NCBI GenBank assembly: GCA_035517495.1
Contig: DATIYT010000075.1
Span: 1-64,000 of the forward strand
Origin: DASZHJ01 sp035517495
Lineage (GTDB): Bacteria > Pseudomonadota > Alphaproteobacteria > ATCC43930 > CGMCC-115725
Direction: 5' to 3'
Length of the DNA stretch: 64,000 nucleotides
The position numbers and the translations under genes are program-made. Below, one piece after another: positions 27,353 through 35,194 of the stretch (position 1 is its first letter; every line of letters starts with the position of its first letter). Below the pieces are notes generated by a model that did not search any database, was not told the origin of the DNA, and worked only from the letters and a program-made list of their open reading frames with translations.

Positions 27353-30113
27353 CGAGGGCGCATCGCACCGGTCGTCCGCCGCGGCGCTCGCGGTCGGTTA
27401 CGCTCGCGCCGCATGGCTCAGCATTGAGGGAGAGATAGAGCGGATCGATCTCGCCGAGGCGACCCGGCGTGGCCGCCTTTCGTCCCCGATCCTTTGCCAC
27501 GCCCGCGCGACTGCACGACGCCTCAAGGTCGAGCCATTTCCGGCACTCGACCTGCTGGAGCTCTTTGCATTTGTTCGACCCGGACGTCCGCTGGTGCCGA
27601 CGCCGCGCGGCCTTGCGCAAGCCTTGGCACTGCCTCCCCCGACAACGCTGGAGCAGGATGCGGAGACCCTGATGCGGGCGGCCGAGGGGCTGTTGGCGGA
27701 GTTGCGCGCGAGCGGCGACGGCGAAGCCAAGGCCATAGCACAACAGATGGCCGCGGCCGGGTGGGCTTGGGGACCCTCCGTGCTCGCCGCGCTCGCGGCG
27801 GTGCCGCTCGGCGAAGCCGCGGGAATCGCGGCCTGGCGTCGGCTCGGCGAATGGTCGGAGCATGCGGGCGAACCGCCCGCCGGGCACGAACCGGTCGAGG
27901 AGGCGGAGGCACGACGGCGCCTGGCGGCCCTGCTCGGAAATTCCGCCGAAGCGCGGCCGCAGCAGGCCGATTATGCCGCGGCGGCGAGCGCCGCCTTTCG
28001 ACCGCGCGAAGCGCCTGACGAGCCGATGGCCGTTCTGGCCGAGGCTGGAACCGGCGTCGGCAAAACGCTCGGCTACATTGCGCCCGCAAGCCTCTGGGCC
28101 GAGAAAAACGAGGGTGCGGTCTGGATCTCCACCTTCACGCGAAACCTCCAGCACCAAATCGATGCCGAACTGGACCGGCTCTATCCCGATCCCGACGAAA
28201 AGCGGCGCCGTGTGGTGCTGCGCAAGGGACGAGAGAACTATCTTTGTCTTTTGAATTTCGAGGAAGCGGTGGCGGCGCTTCCGACACGGCCCGCAAGCGC
28301 CGTCGCGATTGGATTGATGGCGCGCTGGATCACCGCGACGCGCGACGGCAGCATGATCGGTGGTGACTTTCCGGGCTGGCTTCCGGACCTGATCGGGCGC
28401 GGGCGAAGCCTCGGACTCGCCGACCGGCGCGGCGAATGCATCCACTCGGCCTGCCCGCACTATCACCGCTGCTTCATCGAGAAGAGCGTGCGCCGCGCGC
28501 GGCGCGCGCGGCTGGTGGTTGCGAACCATGCGCTGGTGATGGTTCAGGCTGCCTGGGGCGGCCTCGACGACGCGACCGTGCCGACCCGCTACGTGTTCGA
28601 TGAAGGGCATCACCTTTTCGAGGCGGCCGACAACGCATTCTCGCTGGCGCTCACGGGACGAGAGGCGGTGGAGCTGAGGCGGTGGGTGTTGGGCGCCGAA
28701 GGAGGCGGCGCGGGCCGCGCGCGCGGCTTGCGCCGGCGCTTGACCGAAATGGCTGCGGGCGACGACGCTGCCGAGCATGCGCTGGTGGAGGCACAGGCCG
28801 CGGCCCGCGTGCTACCCGGCGAGGGGTGGCTGCGCCGCCTCCAAGACGCGACACCCTACGGCGAATGCGAGCGGTTCCTCGCGCATCTGCGGCGCCAAGT
28901 CCTGGCGCGAGCCGAGTCCGGCGAGAGCGTCTATTCCCTCGAGACGCCGGCGCGTCCGCCTGTCGAGGGTCTCAACGACGCGGCACTCGCGTTGAGCGCG
29001 GCACTGCAGCGCCTGATAGAGCCGCTGAGGGCGCTTGCAAAACGGCTTGCGAAACGCCTGGACGAAGAGGCGAGCGAGCTCGACCCGGGCATGCGGCTTC
29101 GGATCGACGCGGCGGTGCGCGGGCTCGAGCGGCGCATCGAGGGCGAGCTCAGTGGTTGGCTCGCGATGCTGGCCGATCTCGCGCGCGAGCCGGCCGCGGC
29201 CTTGGTCGACTGGTTTGCGGTCGACCGATTCGACGGGCATGAGATCGACGTCGGCATGCATCGCCACTGGGTCGATCCGACCCGGCCCTTCATCGAGACG
29301 GTGGCGAAGCCGGCGCAAGGCTTGTTGGTGACCTCGGCGACGCTTACCGACGGCACGGGCGACCCGGAGGCGGACTGGGCTGCCGCCGAGATGCTGTCGG
29401 GGACGCGCCACCTCACGCGCGCGGCGCTGCGCGCGCGCGTGCCGTCGCCCTTCGACTATGCACAGCAGACCCGTGTATTCGTGGTGACCGATGTGCGACG
29501 CGACGATCTCGATCAGGTTGCGGCTGCTTATCGCGTTCTGTTTCTCGCGGCCCATGGCGGCGCGCTTGGTCTCTTCACCGCGATCCACCGCCTTCGAGCC
29601 GTCTACGAGCGGATCGCGGCACCGCTTGAAAACGCCGGTCTGCCGCTGCTGGCGCAACATGTGGACGCGATCGATACCGCAACCCTGGTCGACATCTTCC
29701 GTGCCGAGGAGGACTCGTGCCTGCTGGGCACCGATGCCGTGCGCGATGGCGTCGACGTGCCGGGGCGCTCGTTGCGCCTCATCGTATTCGATCGCGTGCC
29801 CTGGCCGCGTCCCGATATCCTGCACAAGGCGCGGCGCGCCGAATTCGGCGGTGCGCGATACGACGATCGGTTGACGCGCCTGCGCCTGCGCCAGGCGTTC
29901 GGCCGCCTGGTGCGCCGAGCCGATGACCACGGTGTCTTCGTGTTACTCGATTCGCGGTTGCCCTCCCGGCTCTTGGGCGCATTCCCCGATGGGGTCACGG
30001 TGCAACGGTTGGGTCTCAAGGACGTCGTTGATCAGACGCGCGCCTTCCTCAGCGAGATGCATTCGAGTCGAAACGACTTGAAACTTGAATTGCGCTCCAA
30101 AATCTTATCGTAA
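27349..30113 (+). CDS. DinG/XPD-type DNA helicase, probable 5' frameshift
   Basis: A roughly 920-residue superfamily 2 Fe-S helicase. Walker A is LAEAGTGVGKTLGYIAPASL. The four Fe-S cysteines are in GRENYLCLLNFE and RGECIHSACPHYHRC, and the DEAH box is VFDEGHHLFEAAD. C-terminal helicase motifs include LVTSATLTDGTG, GTDAVRDGVDVPGRSL and LRLRQAFGRLVRR. It acts on DNA or R-loops in repair. No ATG, GTG or TTG lies in the main frame between the ilvE-like stop and 27594, yet homology clearly extends upstream (ARAAWLSIEGEIERIDLAEA). A TTG at 27349 overlapping the aminotransferase stop (TTGA) opens another frame (LTRAHRTGRPP), so a one-base indel near 27385 is likely. An in-frame ATG at 27174 would need a 179-base overlap. 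Confidence 0.85.
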
Positions 30114-30130
30114 GAGCAAGATTCACGACG

Positions 30131-30147
30131 CGGATCGATTCGATCCG
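30131..30147 (+). other. Short inverted repeat after the helicase gene
   Basis: CGGATCG-ATT-CGATCCG, nested within longer imperfect pairing (AAGAT/ATCTT). It lies in the 132-base gap after the helicase. No T-run follows, so termination is doubtful. Confidence 0.3.
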
Positions 30148-30245
30148 AACCGATCTTGCGCTTGCGCCGCACCGAGGTGTCCTCAACGCGGAGAAATGCT
30201 AGTGTCGAGCAAGGCTCGGCCAACGGGTCCGTACCAGGAGAGACC

Positions 30246-30650
30246 ATGCTCGACCATCACTCTGCGCTCATCTACACCATGGTGCTGGCGTCCGCTTGCG
30301 ACACCGCGATGACGGATTCAGAGCTGCGCACGATCGGCGACATCGTCACGCACCTGCCGATCTTCGGCGATTACGACGACAAACGCCTAACCAAGACATT
30401 GGCCGCCTGCTCCGATCTGCTGCAGAGGGAGGACGGCTTGGAAGAGGCTTTCAAGGCGATCAAGTCCGCTTTGCCGCCGCGTTTGCGCGAGACCGCCTAT
30501 GCATTTGCCTGCGACGTGATGGCCTGCGATGGCGAAGCCTCGCAGGTGGAGTTGCGCTTCCTCGAGATGCTGCGTGACCATCTCTCGATCGAACGGTTGG
30601 TGGCGGTCGCAATCGAGCGTTCCGCGCGCGCGCGTTTCATGACGTTGTAA
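30246..30650 (+). CDS. TerB-like helical protein
   Basis: A 134-residue all-helical protein of the TerB/DjlA-N type. Characteristic features are the two repeated helix pairs, ALIYTMVLASACDTAMTDSE with Asp at the metal-binding turn and AYAFACDVMACDGEASQVEL with D-G-E. These turns resemble the acidic metal-binding motifs of TerB. The family is linked to tellurite resistance and membrane stress, but the biochemical role is unclear. Because no other ter gene is here, resistance is not inferred. CAGGAGAGACC precedes the ATG. Length fits a single-domain TerB. Confidence 0.8.
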   Translation: MLDHHSALIYTMVLASACDTAMTDSELRTIGDIVTHLPIFGDYDDKRLTKTLAACSDLLQREDGLEEAFKAIKSALPPRLRETAYAFACDVMACDGEASQVELRFLEMLRDHLSIERLVAVAIERSARARFMTL

Positions 30651-30669
30651 TCGAGGCGCTCCAAAAGCG

Positions 30670-31503
30670 TCAGTTGGCGGAGTGCGCCCTTCTGATCCGC
30701 TCGCGAAACGCCGCGACCGCCGCGTTCTCGTCCGGCGGCACCTCCTTCGCTTGCGTCAAAGCCGCCTGAGCTGCAACCGCTGCTTCTCGAACCGCGGCGA
30801 TCTCCGGTGCCTCGGCTGCGCCATAACGGTGATGCTGGATGCGCGTGCGTTGAAACGCGCGCGGAATGATCTGATGGACGATGGCCGCGTCCGGCATCGT
30901 ATCCGCGACCAGGGTGGGCCATTCGAACGCGCGCGAACCCGCGCTCGGCGCCGTGCGCAGCATCGCCTCGACGACGAGCTTCCAGTTGGCATCGATATCG
31001 CTGACGCTCTCGCCTGAGAATGCGAAGCGCTCGACATCGGCGGCGGCCAGCGCCGGCAACGCCGGCGCGCCGGTTGCTTCTCCCAGATGGACGAACAGCT
31101 GCCCGCAAACCGCGGCCGTCGCTATCCGCTGGAGATTGTGGAGGGGATCGGCGGCATCGGCCGGCGCCGATTGTGGCGGCGCGCCGCGAAAGCATCCGGA
31201 TGCGTCGTAGCTCCACCCGTGATAGCGGCAACGAATCTCGGCGCAGCGGCCGCTACCCGTGTCGAAGATCGGCAGACCCTGATGACGGCAGACATTGCGG
31301 AAACCACTCTGCCTGCCGGACTCATCGACGATCGCGAAGATGGGCCAGCCGCCCAGGCTTTGCGCGATGTACTGACCGGGTTCGCGCACCTGATCCGCGC
31401 GCGCCAGCATCAGCCATGCCGACGCGAAGATGCTGCGCCGCTCGCGCTGAAACGCCTCCGCTCCCGCATAGAGCGCGGCCGGAAGCGGCGGCGCGATGGG
31501 CAT
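30670..31503 (-). CDS. Rieske [2Fe-2S] protein with truncated oxygenase domain
   Basis: A 277-residue member of the ring-hydroxylating dioxygenase alpha-subunit family. Residues about 15-140 form the Rieske domain with C72-x-H74 (VCRHQG) and C92-x2-H95 (RCRYHGWSYD). The C-terminal part keeps the start of the catalytic domain (DANWKLVVEAML) but is only about 130 residues. The two His and one Asp that hold mononuclear iron in full-length enzymes (usually 400 or more residues) are not recognisable. It may therefore be an electron carrier rather than an oxygenase. The ATG lies 5 bases after the GlcG-like stop, so it is the third gene of an operon whose first gene encodes a diiron-type protein. 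Confidence 0.85.
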   Translation of the reverse strand: MPIAPPLPAALYAGAEAFQRERRSIFASAWLMLARADQVREPGQYIAQSLGGWPIFAIVDESGRQSGFRNVCRHQGLPIFDTGSGRCAEIRCRYHGWSYDASGCFRGAPPQSAPADAADPLHNLQRIATAAVCGQLFVHLGEATGAPALPALAAADVERFAFSGESVSDIDANWKLVVEAMLRTAPSAGSRAFEWPTLVADTMPDAAIVHQIIPRAFQRTRIQHHRYGAAEAPEIAAVREAAVAAQAALTQAKEVPPDENAAVAAFRERIRRAHSAN

Positions 31504-31508
31504 TTGCG

Positions 31509-31937
31509 TCAGCTCTTGCCGAGATGCCGCATGAAGGCGGCGATCCCCGCCTCGCAGACCGCAATATCCTGCTCACCGTTTCCGCCCGAAGCGCCAACGC
31601 CGCCGACCACCTGGCCCTCGACCGCTATCGGAAATCCGCCCACGAACACGGTGAACCGACCTTCGTGCTGGGTGAAGATGCCGAAGGCTTCCTCGCCCGG
31701 TAGCGCGTTCTTGTAACTATGTGTGGGCTTGCGGTGCCCCGCGGCGGTGAACGCCTTGTTCATGGCGATCTGCACGCTCGTAACCTTGCCGCCATCGAGG
31801 CGGCGGAGCGCGATTGGATAGCCCGACGCATCGGCGACGCATAGTACCTCGGGAACGCCGAGCTCCTCCGCCTTCTTCTGACAGGCGTCGAGGATCAGAT
31901 TGGCCTCGGCGAGGCTTAGGGTCTTGTAAGTGATCAT
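31509..31937 (-). CDS. GlcG/HbpS-family haem-binding-type protein
   Basis: A 142-residue protein of the GlcG/HbpS fold: TLSLAEANLILDACQKKAEE, YPIALRRLDGGKVTSVQIAM, GRFTVFVGGFPI and VVGGVGASGGNGEQDIAV. Family members bind haem or act as small cofactor- or aldehyde-linked partners, often beside oxidoreductases. The function here is unknown. The ATG at 31937 is favoured because it starts at the first conserved strand; a longer reading to 31985 begins with a run of Arg and is not homologous. Middle gene of the diiron/GlcG/Rieske operon. Confidence 0.85.
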   Translation of the reverse strand: MITYKTLSLAEANLILDACQKKAEELGVPEVLCVADASGYPIALRRLDGGKVTSVQIAMNKAFTAAGHRKPTHSYKNALPGEEAFGIFTQHEGRFTVFVGGFPIAVEGQVVGGVGASGGNGEQDIAVCEAGIAAFMRHLGKS

Positions 31938-31953
31938 CCCCGCCGCCGCTTTA

Positions 31954-32682
31954 TCACTCGGCTGCCTGCGCCTGCGGCGCCGCAAGGAACTTGTGATAGA
32001 GCCCGTCGAGATAGAGCCGGCGCATCATCGTGGCCTCGCGCACCGCGCGCACGCAGCTCTCCTTGGCCTCGTCGGTGGTCGCGTGGTGCTCCAGGATTTC
32101 GAAGCCACGCTCGCCATGCTCCTGGTCGGCGGCGATGTGCAGGCGGAAGAACACCACCTCTTCCTCGGTGAAGCCATATTTCTCGATCAATGGCGGCGTC
32201 GTGCGCGAATAAATCTGCGGCACTTGCGATTCGAGTCCGACCAGGAGTCCCGCGAGCGCCTCCGCATAGGGCTTCGTCGCCTGACGATAGCACCAGCTCT
32301 GCAGGCCCAGAGTCTCGGCCAGCAGCTCGCCGTTGAGCTGAGCGTCGACGATCTCCTTGCGGCTCTTGCCGCAATGCTCGCCGAAATCCAGCAACAGATC
32401 GGTGTGGCGCACCGCCGGGAAGCCTTGGCCGGCCTGGAAACCTTCCTCCTCGAAAATGTTCTCGGCGAGGAAATGGCGGACGTCATCGGCGGGGCAGTTG
32501 CCGAACACGGTTGCGAGCCACTCAGAGAAATGGCTGACATAGTGGAAATGCTGCTTGGTCCATTCACCCAAGAGCCGTCGGTCAAGCCTTCCGCTCACCC
32601 AAGCGTCGCTCCACGGATGGACCTTCGAATGGCGTTGCTGGATCGCCCCTTCAAGGGCTTGTCGGAATGCGGATTTTGCCAT
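31954..32682 (-). CDS. Haem-oxygenase-like diiron oxidase-type protein (TenA/PqqC/CADD relative)
   Basis: A 242-residue helical protein of the TenA/PqqC superfamily. HFHYVSHFSEWLATVFGN, AENIFEEEGFQAGQ and the C-terminal RLHIAADQEHGERGFEIL stand out. The last contains H182-x3-D186-x2-H189, the third metal motif of haem-oxygenase-like diiron oxidases such as CADD. Glu residues at the expected upstream positions (ENIFEEEG, GLESQVPQ) could complete the site. Members oxidise amino acids, make para-aminobenzoate or cleave C-C bonds; the substrate is unknown. AGGAGG precedes the ATG at 32682. It is the first gene of a three-gene operon, and TGTATACA lies 36 bases upstream. Confidence 0.88.
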   Translation of the reverse strand: MAKSAFRQALEGAIQQRHSKVHPWSDAWVSGRLDRRLLGEWTKQHFHYVSHFSEWLATVFGNCPADDVRHFLAENIFEEEGFQAGQGFPAVRHTDLLLDFGEHCGKSRKEIVDAQLNGELLAETLGLQSWCYRQATKPYAEALAGLLVGLESQVPQIYSRTTPPLIEKYGFTEEEVVFFRLHIAADQEHGERGFEILEHHATTDEAKESCVRAVREATMMRRLYLDGLYHKFLAAPQAQAAE

Positions 32683-32715
32683 GGCGACCTCCTGGCCCTG
32701 TCGATCGGATGTTCG

Positions 32716-32729
32716 ATTGTATACAGAAT
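32716..32729. promoter_or_regulatory. Possible GntR-type operator
   Basis: TGTATACA (32718-32725) is a perfect 8-base palindrome inside ATTGTATACAGAAT, in the divergent gap between the diiron operon (-) and the secreted gene (+). Such cores are typical of GntR/FCD regulators. No GntR gene lies in the window. Confidence 0.4.
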
Positions 32730-32791
32730 GGGCGGAGGATGGTAATGCTCGGCTAGCCGCCCACAGAGCGAGCAAGAGCCCGGGACTGGCC

Positions 32792-34516
32792 ATGCCGGTT
32801 TTTGGGCCGCGGGCAGCCCACCTGGATTTGAGCAGCCAACCTTTGAAGCGCCCCTTTCGAGCCTGGGTCCATGCCGTCTTCGCGGGCGCAATGCTGCTGG
32901 CCTCGAGTGGCACATGGCTCTGCTCCGAGCCCGCGTTTGCGGAAAGCTACCTGACCCGATGTGCGGGCAATTCCGGAGATGGCGATGACGTCACTCTCTC
33001 CGACACGGCTCCGCCCGTCGCACCCGGCTGCACGAGCGTGGCGTTGCCCATCGATAAGACGCAGGTCCTTGCGGCTGTTCCCGCTCCGAAGGCACGGCCT
33101 GGCGCTCCGGAGCCCGAGACGATCACCGTGACCGGCGCGCGCGACACGGAGACTTTTCGGCTGCGCGAAGTTAGCGTCGCCCCGGTTTCGCTCACGGCAG
33201 CGCCTCCCTATCTCGTTCCCGGCAGCGATCTGCGCGCGGTTGCGAACGTGCGTGGTTTTGGCCCTCTCGGCCGCGTGGCAATGGCAAGCGACGGCGATCA
33301 AATCACATTGGAGTGCGAGCCTGGCTCGGACCCGGCGGGTCTCGCTTTCACGACCGCCCGCGTACCTCCAATTCCCGGAATGACGCTCGGGGTCGTGCAC
33401 AGCGCCGACAACGTGTTTCGCCTCATCGCCGCCGATCCTGCCGCATCGGCTCGGGAACCGCTGCTGCTCGCGAAACTGAAGCCCGCGGATGGCCCGACCG
33501 AAGCGCATTTCTCCCTGCCGACAGCGCTGCCCGCCGACACGCCGCTCGACCTCAAGCTGCTGTGCCCGCCAGCAGGTGGCCACCTGCAGCTCAGCGAGAT
33601 CGTGCTCGAAGCGAAGACCGCGGCACCCACCGCGCGGGCTACTTGGATCGCCAAGGCAGAGCTCTGGCAAGACGATTCCGCGCGCGTCTTTGCGCGGGCG
33701 CAGCACTGGGAGCTGACACGTCTCTACATCGCAATTCCCATGGACGAGCACGGCCCGACCCAGCCACAGGCCCTTGCGGGCTTTCTCGCGGAGGCGAACA
33801 GCCGCGGCATCGAGGTCTGGGCCTTGCTGAGCGAAGGTGAAACAGAGGGAAGCGCGATCGCACGCGCCCAAGCGCTCGCCGATTACAACCTCGCAGTCCC
33901 GGCGCCGGCGCAGATAAAGGGCGCAGCCGTCGAGTACCCGGCCGATCGGCGCTGGAAGTACGCACCCGACCCCAGTCTGCTCGCGCGGCGTTTTCTGGAT
34001 CGAATAAGCGGTCTCAAGGCCGCGCTTGGGATGCCTATTGAGGCGATCGTCCCTGCCTGGTTCCCGACCGACGCGACATTCGCCGAACGCTACGCAGCGA
34101 CACTCGACGGTCTCACCGTGCTCACCGACCGCACCGATCCCGGCATGATCCGCAAGGCCGTAAACCGCTTCCTCGCCTGGGGCACCAGACGCGGCAAGCC
34201 GGTGCAGGTCGCGCTGGAAACCGGCCCCGCGAGTGCACTGGAGCGGGCGAGCTTCGCGCGCGCTGAAGCGGGTGAGCTGTGGCTCATCCCGGTCGGCGGT
34301 GAGCGAGTATTGGTGTTGCTCAAGGAGGCCGCCAGCGATCTGCCGGGCACCGGCTTCGAACAGCAGGAGAGCGCGGAGCTGCCACCTGAGAGCCGCAGTT
34401 TTGGAGGCCACCGTGCGGAGCTGCGTCAGAGCTTGGAGCCTTTGGGTCGTACCCTCGGCGCCTGGCCGTCCTTCACCGGTTTCGCCTTTCACGATCTTTT
34501 TGACCAGAACAAATAA
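32792..34516 (+). CDS. Large exported protein of unknown function
   Basis: A 574-residue exported protein. A signal peptide (FRAWVHAVFAGAMLLASSGT) ends near CSEPAFAES. Residues about 110-330 look like beta-sandwich modules (APPYLVPGSDLRAVANVRGF; GLAFTTARVPPIPGMTLG). Residues about 340-560 alternate helix and strand, with LTRLYIAIPMDEHG, GIEVWALLSEGE and VDAxI-like segments (GMPIEAIVPAWFPTDATFAE), which would suit a TIM barrel. No catalytic motif of a known glycosidase was found, and I do not recognise the family. The ATG at 32792 is used; an upstream in-frame extension would overlap the diiron gene. Single-gene unit on the plus strand. Confidence 0.7.
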   Translation: MPVFGPRAAHLDLSSQPLKRPFRAWVHAVFAGAMLLASSGTWLCSEPAFAESYLTRCAGNSGDGDDVTLSDTAPPVAPGCTSVALPIDKTQVLAAVPAPKARPGAPEPETITVTGARDTETFRLREVSVAPVSLTAAPPYLVPGSDLRAVANVRGFGPLGRVAMASDGDQITLECEPGSDPAGLAFTTARVPPIPGMTLGVVHSADNVFRLIAADPAASAREPLLLAKLKPADGPTEAHFSLPTALPADTPLDLKLLCPPAGGHLQLSEIVLEAKTAAPTARATWIAKAELWQDDSARVFARAQHWELTRLYIAIPMDEHGPTQPQALAGFLAEANSRGIEVWALLSEGETEGSAIARAQALADYNLAVPAPAQIKGAAVEYPADRRWKYAPDPSLLARRFLDRISGLKAALGMPIEAIVPAWFPTDATFAERYAATLDGLTVLTDRTDPGMIRKAVNRFLAWGTRRGKPVQVALETGPASALERASFARAEAGELWLIPVGGERVLVLLKEAASDLPGTGFEQQESAELPPESRSFGGHRAELRQSLEPLGRTLGAWPSFTGFAFHDLFDQNK

Positions 34517-34740
34517 CGCAGCGCGGTCAATTCAATTTCTTCGGGGCCGACACTTGGAAATGACCCTTGACTTTATGGGGCGATCCGGGCCTCATCGTCG
34601 GCGCAATCGACGTTTTGGCGCGAGCTTGCCTGCGTCGCCCGCTTGCGGGCCTCTGCTCAATCCTCCCCAAATCCAGGTTGTTGGAGACCAGCCGATTGTC
34701 CGGCTGGTTGCTTTGATGTTCGCCGCTAAAGGAGGCCGAT

Positions 34741-34944
34741 ATGGCTACTGGTACCGTCAAATGGTTCAATCCCGTCAAAGGATACGGCTTCATCCAGCCG
34801 TCCGACGGCGGGCGCGACGTGTTCGTTCACATCAGCGCCGTGGAGCGCGCCGGTCTCGGCTCGCTCACCGAGGGGCAGCGCGTCAGTTTTGATGTAACGA
34901 CCGAGCGCGGCAAACAAGCCGCAACGAACCTTAAGGCGGGCTAA
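34741..34944 (+). CDS. cspA: Cold-shock protein, CspA family
   Basis: A 67-residue nucleic-acid chaperone of the CspA family. RNP1 and RNP2 are exact: KGYGFIQP and DVFVHISAVE. The protein opens MATGTVKWFNPVKG, and the length is normal. It would bind single-stranded RNA/DNA and act as a transcription antiterminator at low temperature. The 224-base gap upstream (34517-34740) has no gene and fits the long 5' leader typical of csp genes; AAGGAGG lies 5 bases before the ATG. A terminator-like hairpin lies 137 bases after the stop. Whether it is cold-induced cannot be told. Confidence 0.96.
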   Translation: MATGTVKWFNPVKGYGFIQPSDGGRDVFVHISAVERAGLGSLTEGQRVSFDVTTERGKQAATNLKAG

Positions 34945-35080
34945 GTCTCCCGCAGCAGCATTTTCCGCCGAGCGAGCTCGCTTGAAGGCGAGGGGGGTCT
35001 AGGCGAAGGAAATGCGGCCGATCAATAACGCGAGCGTGCGTCGATTTCTCTGAATCGAGATGCGCTCCGAGAGACGAGCA

Positions 35081-35114
35081 AGGGCGCGAGACTAGGTCTC
35101 GCGCCCTTCGCTTT
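35081..35114 (+). terminator. Strong hairpin, probable terminator before the CoA ligase gene
   Basis: A perfect 12-bp stem AGGGCGCGAGAC / GTCTCGCGCCCT around a TAG loop is followed by TCGCTTTT. It lies between cspA and the acyl-CoA ligase gene. Confidence 0.65.
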
Positions 35115-35194
35115 TGCGCCAAACAGCAAACTCCTCGACACTCATCGGAACCGCTCGAATCCTGTACATTGTGCTGGGGCATGGGTGCGCGCGC

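Noticed and set aside
30246..30650. Tellurite-resistance locus
   Set aside because: A single TerB-like gene without other ter genes does not support a resistance locus.
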